Positions 22,535 to 35,537 of a stretch of 64,000 nt of DNA are shown one piece after another (positions within the stretch are counted from its first letter, which is position 1; every line of letters starts with the position of its first letter). Origin of the DNA: Paraphysomonas bandaiensis (taxonomy: Eukaryota > Chrysophyceae); the NCBI GenBank assembly GCA_965644295.1, contig CBFFRP010000451.1:1-64000 (forward strand), in the 5' to 3' direction. The position numbers were made by a program, and so were the translations under genes. The notes beneath the pieces were generated by a model, which ran no database searches, was not told where the DNA came from, and saw nothing but the letters and a program-made list of their open reading frames with translations.

Positions 22535-23040
22535 TTAAGCCGGATCATACGCTCCTGCCCAATCTACTTGTCCTAAAACAAACAACTTGCGGTCGGTGTC
22601 TTCGGCATATGTCTCCTGTATATGCGGCAGATCTTCAGGGCCCTCTTCAAGGTGGTGTTCACAGCAGCAGGTAGTCTGGAAGGGAGAATAAAGTAGCTCT
22701 AGCGCCGGGTCCTCCCACGGTCTCACTGGTGCAATTTTCACACTGACGCATGAAACAGACATCTACCAAAATTCAAGCTGACTCCAATGTCTTCCCTCCA
22801 TTGTGTGCACTTGTCCAGCACATGCATCCACCTTGCACTCTTCTCCCGAGTGACTTACACTAGTAGGAAACCAAGACTAGGCAGTAGACGTGTGAGAAGA
22901 CATGACAGGTCTACTAATCACATCATTGCCATTATTGCCATGCATCCATGAGGAAAGTTTGACGCATTACCTCGGTCATTGGCCACACAGATACCGCATA
23001 ATGTGAACTCATACTCAGCATCAATCACTCAAAGCAAACG
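22535..23040 (-). pseudogene. Unrecognised exon-like fragment between C repeats
   Basis: Minus-strand stretches look coding: EYEFTLCGICVAND near 23010-22965, GEECKVDACAGQVHTMEGR near 22850-22800, and RPWEDPALELLYSPFQ through KLFVLGQVDWAGAYDPA at 22715-22535. A GT donor follows the first stretch (22970), but the last two do not join in frame with any splice site I could find. No family recognised. It is either a decayed gene or cargo carried between the flanking C repeats. An unannotated small functional gene is possible. Confidence 0.35.
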
Positions 23041-23089
23041 CAGGGAGCAAACAGAATGTTGATATACCTGACATCTGCTGACTTCAGGT

Positions 23090-23416
23090 TTTTTGAGTTC
23101 TTAAGGTGAACATCCCGGATACTTAACTTCAGCAGGCAGCCCAATACCCCGGTTACCCTTCGGTGGGCCCTGTCCCGGATGCCCTTGAGGTGGGCCCATT
23201 CCCGGATGCCTGTTTATTCGTCAGGGCCCAAAGACGTCTACACAAGTGACACTTGTTAGTGTCCCTTGTACCACACAAGCATTTGGCTATGAGTGGGCAG
23301 AACAATATATCTGCTGACTATATATGCGGCTCACGTTAGTTTCCCAGAGAAATATCTCCGGTACTTATCCCCCAGAACACCACGAAAAGGTGCGAGTCCG
23401 ACTTTGTTGAGGGGCA
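23090..23416 (+). repeat. Repeat family C, copy 2
   Basis: Second direct copy, with an internal tandem duplication of the GGTGGGCCC...CCCGGATGCC segment (23162-23210). It forms an inverted pair with copy 3, about 150 bp away. Confidence 0.8.
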
Positions 23417-23569
23417 ACTACTGTTAACACACAATAATTAGAGGGTAGTTGGGTGCCGTAGTGATATGTGATTGGAATTCACAAATGTTCATGAGTTAAC
23501 AATTTTGCAGATACAGGCAGTTCACTGAGCTCTGTAAGCACCACTCTCAATATTCACCGTCAGCAGAGA

Positions 23570-23840
23570 GTCGCACTCGCACCTTTTCGTAATGTTCTAG
23601 GGGATAATAACTCTATATAGTCAGCAGATATTCTTCTCCCACTCATAGCAGAATGCTTGTGTAGACGTCTTTGGGCCTTGAAACAGGAATCCGGGAATGG
23701 GCCCACCTCAAGGGCATCCGGGGTATTGGGCTGCCTGCTTAAGTTAAGCATCCGGGAATGGGTTGTTTGCCATCTTATAAGAACTCAAAAATCCTGAAGC
23801 CAGCAGATGTCAGGTATATCAATATTCTGCTTACTCACTG
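23570..23840 (-). repeat. Repeat family C, copy 3 (inverted)
   Basis: Reverse-complement match to the 23000-23416 region, including AATATTGATATACCTGACAT and CTTTGGGCC. It is more diverged, with small deletions. Confidence 0.75.
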
Positions 23841-24468
23841 CGTGATTGAGCAAAAGTGGTTGCACCTTGGTGCAATTTTCATCATTCATTGCACTTTGTA
23901 CTTTGTACCACTGATTGTATTTTGTTATAATAAATCGATAATATATAATCTTAAACAGTCACGATCTTACACAATCTGAAATAGAGTTGTTAGCTTCTTC
24001 TGTAATTAAAACACAGTGAACTATAACATTTACTCTCCCAATTTTTACATAAGACTCATATATATATATATATTCGATTATATATTATGTAAACATTATT
24101 ATTACCGTACTCGACAAAGAATAGCAAATATCAAATATAGTGTTCAGGAATATTATAGATATTCTGGCTCTGTGTATAGTGTATAGCACGAATTGGACCA
24201 ATATACCACTGTACATTATACTGTTGCTATTAGCTATCTGGCCATGTTTGCATGCACTTGTGTACAACAAAATAATCGAAGTCATCAAACAAATCTATGA
24301 AATCATGTTTGGCTTCCATGATACGATGCCAAATTGCGTTGTCTTACACACATAGATCAGATCTGAGACAAATCATATTGAAACTATAATTAGCCATTAT
24401 CATATAGTTGCTGTGGGAAAAGTGGCTAACAAAGAAAATGTCACTTAACTCTCAACTAATCTGGGCAT
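23841..24468. other. AT-rich intergenic region
   Basis: Contains a (TA)n run at about 24058-24072. No gene or element recognised. Confidence 0.5.
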
Positions 24469-27400
24469 TTAAGTGGCATCGCAGCCACTGCTACACCGCT
24501 GCCTGTAAAACAGAATATAAGCAGCGCTAGTTTTCACAGACTTTTCATCAACAACATGTATTATATCGTCATCGTAGCTGCACCATAGATTCTCTCCCTT
24601 GTTTGACCCTTTCTCACCATCCCAGTCCCTGGCAAAAGCAGTGTAGTGCCCAAATCCCATTCGCCCATAATGATTAATAACCGCATAAAGGTCATAAATA
24701 TATGGATCTCCATCATCAATTTTCTGCTTTCCATTCTTCTTCCTCCTTCGACCAGGACTACAAAAAGGAGACATATCCAACCCATGTATCGGAAAATCAA
24801 CAAATGTATTAATTTTTTCTCTATGCACGCCCATACCACCTCCGTATGAACCACCCATGCCATACATCGACATCATACTGTTCGTCGTTTCAAACCGCTT
24901 TAGTCCGATTATGAGTACTTTGGGAAGCCGCCAGAAATTGAGAGTTTTGAACGCTTGTCTATGTGTCTTGCAATTGCTGCAATACCAGCTGTTGGCCTCG
25001 TCAAGAATCTCTTCGGAAGTAAACATATGCAGACATTCCTCCAAGGTGATGACTCCATCCGCCACAGCACGTTTCAGAACCAACTGTTTCGTATCCTGCC
25101 CGCTACTTTCGTCATCCGATGTAGACTCCTGGAGAGGAGGCTCGGGTTGCACGAGAATACCTTCTTTGGTTAAACTCATGTAAGAAAATACCTGACCATT
25201 AATACAATAAAAACATATTGATATATCATAACATTTCATATTCATGAGAATAGTACCTCGTCTTCGTTAAGAAAGTCACACCAGCCCTCCACCCAATCCA
25301 CACAAAGAAACTTGATTTCATTATTGTCAGATCCCATGAAGTCCGCTATATATTTGCACATATTCAGTTATCGCCACGAAATAACACTGAAATGACAGAT
25401 GATAGATGGCGGTCACTCACCGACGGACACTGAGTGGTCTGATGGCATCAGGCTCCTGTCCTCCTCATCCCTTTCATCTGCAGATAAGGAGGCTACATTC
25501 AGTCCGTTGTTGGACACCCACTCATCTTCCTCGCTGTGTTTTGTGGGGGATGGAACACTACTGCTTTCAGCACGGGCACGCCAGCACCCAGGGAGAGGGT
25601 TTCCAACTCTGTAAATCAAAATTAAGTACCTATGCTGCAAACGAAAAAATTCAATACCTGTCAACAAGGCGTATTCTCAATCTATTCGCCATTCGCATTT
25701 GCTTCTGCATATCTTCAGTGTCACCATCGGAACTGGCCAGTCCAAATACACCTTTGTCAATGAGAGCTCGGCATACCTGTACGTATTGAGTACCTAGTTT
25801 CACAAACAAGTAAACAAAACCTGTTTCCAAATAGAAAACCGTAGTCGCATGCATGACCACTTGATATCATACGACAGAAGTATTGGGTGGCCAAGTATAC
25901 GAAAGCCAACTTCTTTCATAGACACGCTGTTTCCAGGTCCGTCGACGGGTCCCTTATATATCTTACGCTGCGGCAAACACATAAACACACAATCTGAAGA
26001 TTTTAACCTTCAAACCTGCAACAAAATGGCATTGTATGAGGTAGAAGCTGACTCGGGGAGCCAGTACGCCACCAAGTTGACTGGTTCGTCGACACCATCA
26101 CTAATAGCTTCAGAGGTGAAGCCGTCGTAATTACGGCGAGTTGCCTTGGCTGATCCAAGAACTTTGGAAAGCCGACAATTCATATCTAAAATTCTGTTGA
26201 CGGTCCACCCTACTGGCGGGTCTAGCGTATATACATCATTAGCATAAGAAAAACTAAGAAAAAGGGTACAGACTTTGCGCCTAGTGCTAGTTGGCAAATG
26301 AATAAGTTAGACCACGCATAATCTTACCTGTCGTAATGTCGTCTGCAATGCCGCCCCTACCTTGTGCTCTCAACCTCTCCGTCATGACCGCACCTGCTGC
26401 TGCTTGATCCACAGGCGCTCCTTCAAGTTCCATAAGCACGAGATCACCTTCCATTTTTGGCATAGATCTAGGCCTCACACGGCCACCCTTTCCACACTTT
26501 ACTTTGGCACATTTCATCAAAGCCTCGTATAAATTTTCTCGGAGAGTATTAACGGTGGATCGGACATCCTCTTCCAATACTACCTCCACAGGCGTACTCA
26601 GTTGTTGACATAGAGTTGAAATAGAGATATAATCGTCGTCTTTCTTTGATGCAACAGTAGAAAACTACAACGCATTGTCAGAAAAATATTATACACAAGG
26701 ACATGCAGTATACACCTCAGGGACAAACATTATAGGAATGGACACAGTCTTGGCTAGATATGAAGAGTCTTGGATATTATATGAATACATTCCTGTAGAG
26801 TTACTTCGACTGCGACTGCGGCTACGATTTCTATTCGGAATTGCGAGCTGCACAGTGGACGTATATTCAAACCCTACAACTTTCTTTTTACACGTTCCAT
26901 ATGGACACACAATCTGTGACCGGAGTTGTCCGCCGACTATATCTTGCACAATACTGTCATGTCTCATGTGGTGCTTCTTCCATGATTCCTCGCCAATTTC
27001 TTCATCGTTCTCTCCATTACCCTCACTGTTTTCAACATAAGGCTTTTTCACAATTTTATTCAAATCTTCATGTAGGCGATCCAGAAGAAATACTAATACA
27101 TCATGAGCATCCTGCTGCTGGAGACTGGAGTAATCAACATTGACTTTTCCTATTAGGCGCCTCAGTGCCACCGGTTGGATCATTGGCGACGGAAATGACC
27201 GCAACCACATGTCTTTTAAAAGTGATGAAAATTCCCGCACCAGCGCCCCGCCTGTGCCGTCCCTACTCGTCTTATTGATGTCGTTCTCGTAGCGACACGA
27301 CAGGAGGTGCCTTGTCAGAGGAAAAGTGTGTGATAAACATTGCACTGATGAGTTCAAGTAACAACTATTTCCTAAATTTGCCAGCCCGGCAATTCCACGG

Positions 27401-29395
27401 CACGTCCGGCGCTTAGTAGATTTGATCAGCAAATTTTGACTATTATGTTGCTTGGACTGGAAAGGAAACCGCGACATATAACTCCTGGATGGAGGCTCAG
27501 CAGGATTTTCCTCTAATTTCGCACCACCTGCCTTGCACATTGCCTTATGATACGGCCAGTCGCAGGTTTGGCACATAGAGCTACAGTAATATACCGCCTT
27601 ACACCTTGAACACCTCATGTGCCCGAGCAGTGCACACACATTACAATAATGGTCCTCTGAATCTGACGTAGTTGAGGCTGCAGAAACACTATTGGCACCA
27701 CAGTTACTCTTACAAGACGATACATGGGCTGGCTTTTGGGAATTCGCCGTCTGGTTGTCTTTCTCAGTACCATGACCCAATATCAACTCAAAGTCATGAC
27801 CAGGTATATTTATGTCCGAACTACTCGATATATTTCTTACGTGGGTTACAGGCAACTCTGGACCTCCGCCGTACCAATGGTGCAAAGCAACCCATACCTC
27901 GCTGGGAATCACAACAAAATCTCTTTTTTCGTGGAGAGCGAGAGTGGCAGGTCGAAGTCTAAGAGTATGAGTAGACATGCTAACGCTCTGCGATTGAGTG
28001 GCTGCATTCTCTCCGTCAACCTCAGCCCCCACCCGGGTTCCATTATACGAATTACCTTCCCAAGAGTCACTCGCAGCCCCAACATCTACCGACAGCTCTA
28101 CGCAGCTGGACGCAGCGAAGCCGCATATCCCAGGAATCAACTTTGGATCTGCAGGGGCAGTTGCCGGGGACAGTAATATGGCATTATCGATAGGCCCGGG
28201 TGGAGGAAGGCTTGGTGTATTAGCCGCTGAAGCGTAGGCAGTGCGTTTACGAGAAGGTGAGTCCGGCGCGCTATTGGTTCCTCGTGATGATGGAGACAGA
28301 GTACTACTGTGCGCGTGAATTGAAGATGTCACATAGGTCACCCACTTCTCCCACCAAGAACTGGGCAGCAAGAAGCAGTTCTTAAAAGATACGCCATCGT
28401 ACTGACGTAACAGTAGAACAACATCTTTCAATTGTTTATGAGGAGGAGGAACAGATACCCGGGGTGACATAACGGAAGCTGCAGAATTGTCATTCGAACT
28501 AGAATTTGTGTCAACATTAGTGTCAAGGGGCGTAACGGCTTGAGAAGAGGCATATACATGCCTAGTTCTTGCAGCTGGCACAACAGGTACATCACTCTCT
28601 GGAACTGTTTCATCTGGGGAGTTCGTATAATACACATGGTCATTGACTGTTGCTATTGCCATATTAACGGCCGGGTGCAGTCGTGGGGCCGCCCCAGGAT
28701 CATCCGATACAGTATCAGCCCTCGAACGAGTTGTACAACCCTCCTTGGAGGCTCGTTTCTCACGAGCACGTCGTCCGAAATTCACCGATGCTACATGTTT
28801 GCTTAAAGGGACAACACCAGATCCTTGAGTACCTAAAATATCCCCAGATTCATACTCTATCTTCTCTGTATCTCCAATAATAGCTGTTAATCTTGCAACA
28901 CCTGCTTTACCTTCAGCTGAACTCGGATCAACTATCAACATATTCTTATATGCTACAAGACTACTCTTATAATCCCCTCTCTGTTCATAGGACTTTCCAA
29001 TGATGTAAAGAGGCTTTGGATTGGTTTGATTGAGATCATATGCTTCAGCTGAATCACGTATAGAGTCTTCATATCTATTCAGCTTCATACTACAGAGAGC
29101 TCGATTGATTAAACATGACGAGAGTTCCTTGTCGTCATTGGCACAGAGATCGATTGCTTTTGTATAGATATGAATGCAATCTTCAAATTTCTTTTTTCGG
29201 AACAATTCTTTTCCCTGTTACACATATGTATACATCACCATCCATCCATATATATATACACACTGTCAGCTCTATGCATGTATGTGTATATATGTGTATG
29301 TATGCATGTGTGTGTATGTATGTATGTGTACATATAGATATAATCACACTCACCTCAGAACGAAGTTTGTTATAACTCTTCGAATAATCTTCCAT
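24469..29395 (-). CDS. Ubiquitin-specific protease with TPR repeats and MYND finger
   Basis: Multi-exon. The start is at 29395 (MEDYSKSYNKLRSE), joined over a 139-nt intron (29353-29215) to GKELFRKKKFEDCIHIYTKA. About three TPR helical pairs occupy the first 115 residues. A long low-complexity region follows. The MYND zinc finger is at about 27650-27540 (CNVCALLGHMRCSRCKAVYY, then CDWPYHKAMC). The USP catalytic domain starts at about 27420 with the Cys box GLANLGNSCYLNSSVQCL. A large insert (about 26700-25250) splits it, and it ends with CSNCKTHR, LIIGLKRFE, the His box HYGRMGFGHYTAFARD and SAAYILFYR. It should cleave ubiquitin from proteins. MYND-USP proteins are known (plant UBP15-19, animal USP19); the TPR leader suggests a chaperone- or complex-docking role. 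I did not fix every exon edge between 26.7 and 25.2 kb. Confidence 0.88.
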
Positions 29396-30104
29396 TGAAG
29401 TCCACAAAAAAACAAAACAATAATAACAAAGTTGATGAAGTTTTTTATTACTTCAAAAGAAGTTTAAATCAGTCAATTTTACGTATATTTAAGTATGAAT
29501 TTTGGATATCTATGTATATAATTTAGATATAAACTGATAGTTTAGAGGGAAATGAAATGTCCTGAATAAAAGATATATTGTCACTATGCAATGATATAGC
29601 AAAGTGGGTAAAGGACGTTAAGAAGTTATGAGTATATTTGCAATTGATTTAAAGTATATTCACCTCCTCACTGTTGACACAACTAGATATCCCCAATATG
29701 GGATATTAGGGTTCTGGATATGAAGTAGTTTCCCACCCAAATCCCCTAAAATCCAAGAAAATATCGTCAATTTTCTGGATTCTCTGTAAAATATAGGTTT
29801 TCAATAGTTCTAGAAATGACGATTTTCATGTACATCTGTACCTCAAGACACATGACCCGTACAATGCTAGGGTGTACCGACCGTATACTGCTGTAGTGTA
29901 CGTAATACATAGATGTATGTAGATATACGTTAAAATGCATACAGCAGTATGTGCACAGGCGTATGTGTATGTACAGCAGCAGTATACTCGTATATCATTC
30001 CAGTTAACTATACATACACATCCAGTACCTCTCCATACATACATACATATATATATCCACTCGAATGTCCACTCCTCTCCTCACATCATCACACTAAGGT
30101 GTCT
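29396..30104. other. Divergent promoter region between USP and WW-protein genes
   Basis: Holds AT-rich DNA and three CAGCAGTA/TACTGCTGTA words between 29886 and 29984, close to the WW-protein start, plus short (CATA)n. No coding sequence. Confidence 0.6.
29886..29895. promoter_or_regulatory. Candidate promoter motif TACTGCTGTA
   Basis: About 210 bp upstream of the WW-protein ATG. The complement TACAGCAGTA follows at 29940-29949 and TACAGCAGCAGTA at 29972-29984, making a three-site cluster. Confidence 0.35.
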
Positions 30105-33036
30105 ATGGAGGCTATCAGCAGATCCACTGTATTAGAGTCCATCCATCAAGGTCCCTCTATACATACATACACCTACATACCCACTTATAACACTCTTTCA
30201 TGTAGAAACTATCAATGGACTCAATGAACTCAAGCAGTCAATCGCCTCTGATACATGTCCTCCTCTACCTGACCCCTGGGAGGAGTACTTCAGTGATACA
30301 CAGGGCATACCCTATTACTATAACCCCTTAACAGGAGAGAGCTCATGGGAGCGTCCAGTAATACATGTGAACAGTACATCCACACCACCAGATACTGTAG
30401 ATGAAGGTAGTTATCATAGTGATAATGATGATGACAAATCCCTGGATGTATCACAAATAACAGCTTCAACATCATCCTCACGACGTGTGGAAGACTCATT
30501 ACTTCAGCGAGGAGAGGAGTATGCCCTTCGTCGGGAGGATCTAAGACGGAAGCACGAGGAGATGTTAAGCGCGGAGAACACCGGCCGGCCGCAATTAAGC
30601 CGATATACAGAGAAACTCTACTCCCAGCGTGGGGAGGTCACCGAGACTATCGCAGAGAGAAGTAAACGGCAGCTAGAAGCTCGTAAGGCCAGAGAGGAGT
30701 CATTGCGACGAGAAATGGAGGAACGAGAAGCCAGGGAGGTATGTGTTTCAGTACTTTCTCTGACTTTCATGATGGCAGTTTATCAGCTTCGGCCCACCCC
30801 AGCCATAACCAAAAAATCTCAGCGTCTACATCAGGAGCAGCAGCGTGGGGTGGCAGCTATGCTGTCTTGGGAAGAGAGTCGCAGAGAGAGGTAAGTATGA
30901 ACTGTCTGAATATGAAATAGAAGTCTTAGACAAAGTGTAATGTAGAATGCAAGCGCGTCAACAAGAGGCAGAGGCAGCTAGGCAAGCCGAACTCACTCTT
31001 AAACCAACTGTTTCGAAAAACAGTGATAAGATTCTCAAGAGTAGTGGTCGTCGGGATCCTGAAGATGGAATGACGGTGGAGGAACGGCTCTTGGAGTATG
31101 AAGAACGGAAGCGTCTTAAACATATTCAAGCCGTACAAAGACTAAACATGGAGGCCAGACAGCAGGCCGCCGGATCTGCAGCAACGGTGATGATGCCATT
31201 TCTGTCCTGATACCCATGTAATTGGAATGATGCAGAGTGGATCGGGAGCAGTACGCCGTAGGCCATCACAAGGTGATGTGAGTGACAGACTGTATCGTCA
31301 AGCATCCCAACAGAGGGAGCAGCGTGAAATGCAAGAATATCTAGCGGGGCAACGGCAGGAGTCGTTTAAGGTCTTCTGGTACGCTAATTTTCAGTGTTGT
31401 AAACATCTTTTCTTTGCAGCCGCGTATCAACAAGACCTCTGCAAAGCTTGCGCAAAGATCACGCCCACAGAACGTACCAGTAGAGGAGCTTTTGTCTTAT
31501 CGTGGCCAACTATACAGTGACAAGGCACAGCGCCGACAACAGATGGTGGAACAAGAAAAAGCGGCACGGTTAAAGCCGAAAATGAATCCCAATAGCGTCA
31601 AGATCCTACAACAAACTGGGGGACTGGAGGCTGATCGCCTTACCCAACCAATTGGGGCAGTTAAACAGAAGACACTTCAAACGATTGAGCAACCGTCATT
31701 CCAACCTACTATATCTCGAAAAAGCCGGCAAATATATGCTTCATCTGCTCCTGGAAGTCATTTCGAATACGACTCTGGTGAGGATTATGGGAGCAGCGGA
31801 GTTTTGAACGAAGACTCTGGTTCTACTGGTTCTACTGGCCCTACTGGTCCTACTGGGGTGTACATGAGGTCGCAAAAGTGGCTACAAGATAAAGAGAAAC
31901 GAATGGCACGCGAGAAGGCTCAAAGAGAACAAGAGGAACTTAGTCAATGTTCATTTAGACCAACCATCCGTGACACGAGGCCTCGGGATATGGAGTCTGG
32001 CGACAGTCGGTCCTCGTACGGACAGGGTATGACATTGGCAGAGAGACAAGCTGCCTGGCAGAGGAAACGGTTTGTTTTTTCGTGTCTGACGCAGTATTTC
32101 TTTGTGCTTATATTTCTGCTGTAGAGATATGAAGATGGCTATGGAGAGACGGGAAAAAGAGGTCGCTGAACTAGCAGAATGTTCTTTCGCGCCTGCTATC
32201 GGGGGCAAAGTTAACAACAATGAGAGTGTAAACAGACACGGAGATTTATCCAGGTGGGTTATATATTGAGTCTGTTCATTAGACGAAACTAATTCTGGGT
32301 TCGTAGTAATAGAAAAAACACACGCGAAGGGGACAGCCCGTTTAGGAAAGCAGTTCCAGCCATTGGCCCTCGCAGGGACCGGCCCCCGCCTCCACCATCT
32401 CCGCCATCCTCTCCACCACCTGATGGCCAATATATGTACTACGAAGATTATGGAGGTCATGAAGAATACGCTAATCACAATGGATACGCGGGCTATGGCG
32501 ATTATGATTGGGGTGGGGTAGACTACCGGAATCACAGAGAGGAAGATCACGCAAATGATCAGGATGACGACGAGTACTTCAACAGATATCATCATCGTGC
32601 GGCATATGGAGCTGAAACGTTGGATGCATATGGAACTCCCTACCGTGATCAGCAATTCATGTCAAATGATGACTTCCCTATGCCCCCACCATCACAGTAC
32701 GACCCTCCACCTCCACCCCCTGATGATATCGATGATGATGACGCACATGGCTACCCTCCACCACCACCACCACCACCTCAAGCTGGTTCAGAGAACTTAA
32801 GGAGTTATTTTTCTAGTACTGCCCTAGCCTCTTCATCATTGCTTGATAGAAATGATGCGCTGGATTCGTGTTCGCTTAGTGCTGCTGACGATGAATACTC
32901 TGCTGCTTATGAGTTTGATGAGAATGGTGTACCGAGATTAAATGACGAGATTTCTCGTCAAAGCTGTACTAATGCTCAGCAGTCTACCTCCCGGAGTGGA
33001 AATAATAGTTATAGGAGCAACGTAGATTTATTATAA
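30105..33036 (+). CDS. WW-domain coiled-coil protein with repeated F-x-P-x-I motifs
   Basis: Eight exons (30105-30150, 30206-30738, 30787-30890, 30946-31186, 31236-31370, 31420-32069, 32125-32253, 32307-33036) sum to 2568 nt, giving 855 residues. A WW domain lies near residues 40-70 (PWEEYFSDTQGIPYYYNP, then SSWERP) and should bind proline-rich ligands. Long charged coiled-coil segments follow, with a recurring pattern every 60-130 residues: LTLKPTVSKNSDKIL, ARLKPKMNPNSVKIL, PSFQPTISRKSRQI, CSFRPTI and CSFAPAI. This pattern is seen in uncharacterised protist proteins. The C-terminus has poly-Pro blocks and acidic Tyr/Asp-rich sequence that could be a ligand for its own or other WW domains. 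It may be a cytoskeletal or ciliary scaffold; the function is not determined. Confidence 0.82.
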
Positions 33037-33476
33037 CATGTAATATAATATATATATTCTAAAAGTGTAAATTTGAACGGTTGAAGGCAGGGTCAGGTCC
33101 TGGTAACCATAACTAGTAACGGTATTGTAATTGCGGGGACATTTTTTATTAATGGTCGTTATAGTTGTAGTTGATATATTGTACTAATTTTGGGTGTAGT
33201 GGATATGGTGAATTATGTAAGGGCCAGGATGAAGTAGTATAGGTGGTAGCATGAGATACGAGGTAGAAGATGGTTATGATCAGGGGTCAGGGGATACAAG
33301 TATTAGGCCACTAATTATAGTGAAACAAAACGACAAAAGACATTTTTGCCCAAAACTGTCTTCTGAGCATGAAAGGCAGAAATTATAGGAGGACTAAAGA
33401 CAGAAATCGGTCGAAAGACAAAATGTCTTTTTGGCAGACAGAAAGACATAAATATGAGAAATCCAGAGTGGAAGAC

Positions 33477-33726
33477 ATTTTTACACAATAGAGCTTCATT
33501 AATAGTTATACACCTGATAAGCAGCACCAGGCGCAATGATTTATAGCCTCAAGTATTGCTTTGGCAGGCATGGAGACCCATGGTGTCAAGACCACGACGA
33601 TATTTTTACACAATAGAGCTTCATTAATAGTTATACACCTGATAAGCAGCACCAGGCGCAATGATTTATAGCCTCAAGTATTGCTTTGGCAGGCATGGAG
33701 ACCCATGGTGTCAAGACCACGACGAT
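33477..33726. repeat. 125-bp tandem duplication
   Basis: The segment including TTACACAATAGAGCTTCATT at 33481 repeats exactly at 33606, through CATGGTGTCAAGACCACGACG. Two copies only. Confidence 0.9.
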
Positions 33727-33878
33727 AACAGAGCTTGGAGAAAATTTTCTGTGATACTTCTTACCACACGCCGCACTCCTGGTCAACAATGAAAGCACTG
33801 ACATATACATTAGTGAAACCGTATCCCTGACCGAGTATATTCCGGCAGGAACCATTACTATTGATCAGACTGTGAAAC

Positions 33879-33880
<2 letters not shown>

Positions 33881-33909
<29 letters not shown>

Positions 33910-33951
33910 CATACATACATACATACATACATACATACATACATACATACA
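33881..33951. repeat. (CATA)n microsatellite
   Basis: About 17 uninterrupted copies of CATA. Confidence 0.95.
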
Positions 33952-34439
33952 TTAATAAACACTTAGGAATCAACTCTGAAACTATTTTGAAAAAATAAAC
34001 AACACTGAAAATAAATAAGGAAGTCAGTCATTAGTTCACTCCAGATTTCGTTACCCTTTAGAATAAGGTATATATATTCAATTGTAATATTTGTTGATTC
34101 AGGACGAAACAATACCGTCAGGCGTGCAGATGAGCGAGTTGCTCGTCAAGACGGGAGCTCTCCTGGAATCGTACAGAAGCTGAAAGCATGAAGAAGAGAG
34201 CTGGCACAACTCTCGAAGGCGAGAACAATGACATTGACAGCAACGCCAACATTGGTAATTATCTTGGTCCGATTGATTTCTGTTATCCATGCGAGTTCTA
34301 TTTGTTTTATACAGATATATGTTGTTACTATATTCAATATTATACACGTTAGTTATAATGAAGTGTTTGTCGTGTCAGTTTTAAATTCACAACTTTGTTT
34401 ATTACAATTGACTAATAATTATCACATGATCTAACTGCA

Positions 34440-34990
34440 AGATGCATTTAGTCACAGATATATTGAATGGGATCTAACTACACAAACAACTGAAATGTAG
34501 TGTGTGTTGTGCATATAACATATTGGCAACATATTTTAATAAACTAAATATACACATTCAACTTCAATATTGGGCTAACAGAAACTCACTTCTATCTTAA
34601 TTATCAATTATGATATTGACAGTCATATGTATGTGATTTCATTATAGTACAAAATTATAGAGAAACCACAATGATGAGTCAACTATCCAAGTCATCGTCC
34701 ATCTTTCGTCTGATGTGGAAGATCATAATGATGTCAGTCTATCTTCATAACCTGGACTTCGAAACAAGTTCAAGAATATTACAGGAGAGTTTAAGTGCCA
34801 CATCTGATGCTGTATAGGCAGTTAAGGGCAGTAGCACCCAGCTTTTTCAGGGTGTCCGTCACGTCGTGCTTATCAGGATTGTGTCCTTCATCTCGTACAC
34901 ACATCATTTAAATCAGGTGCACTCGCAGAGGTTGAGTGTGTTTATATAAACGTGATGATGATGCCAATCAAGACAATAAGAAGCATCGTG
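34440..34990 (+). repeat. Repeat family A, partial copy
   Basis: Matches the 2780-3230 part of the first array (TTCAACTTCAATATTGGG through ATAAACGTGATGATGATGCC). It lacks the hairpin segment. Confidence 0.75.
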
Positions 34991-35537
34991 CTTGAATCAT
35001 CTGAATTGCTTGCCTGATGCAGTGTGGCATGGTATATCATGCAATACCAAACGTCATACTTTCACAAGTTGTGGGGTCTCTTATTCTTGCCATCCTCAGC
35101 AGGAGTCCCCATGGCGTGTTATCGTAGCCAATCCGTTCGTAGACATTTCTGCTTGCAAAGATACGATCCTAACTGGACGCTGGAGATTGCTTCATGAGCT
35201 GTTTGATCAAGGATGTCCTGCACAGACAACTTTCGGGACAATGCACTCACACATGAAATATCATGCTATCAACTTTACACAGTCACTTGTGTGGCTTGTG
35301 TCGATGCTTAATGCTTTGCTTCGCAGTATATTCAGTGAGATCCAGCGAGCAGAGCGAGAATGAGCAAAAAATCAAAATTCTAAAAAAAGTCGCTGTTTTT
35401 GTCTTTTGTCTTTCTGTGTGCACTATAACTTCAGCTCTATTTGCACCCGACAAAAACAATTTTGATGAAAAAAAATGTCTTTTGTCGTTTTTGTCTTTTG
35501 TCTCACTATAATTAGTGACCTTGCATACGCCTTATTG

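Larger units (their letters stand above)
33309..35517. mobile_element. 2.2-kb element with about 40-bp terminal inverted repeats
   Basis: The left end CACTAATTATAGTGAAACAA (33309) is mirrored at the right end, which finishes TTTTGTCTCACTATAATTAGTG at 35517. Next to both lies ACGACAAAAGACATTTTT or its complement. Each tip is itself a short palindrome. Inside are a 125-bp tandem duplication, a (CATA)n array and a family A copy, with no long transposase frame. The short frame at 34992-35363 is not recognised. Target duplication not found. Probably a non-autonomous DNA transposon. Confidence 0.6.

Noticed and set aside
33631-33855. Minus-strand frame of 74 residues
   Set aside because: It crosses a 125-bp tandem duplication inside a TIR element and shows no recognisable motif.
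34992-35363. 123-residue plus-strand frame
   Set aside because: No family features; lies within the non-autonomous element and is probably chance.
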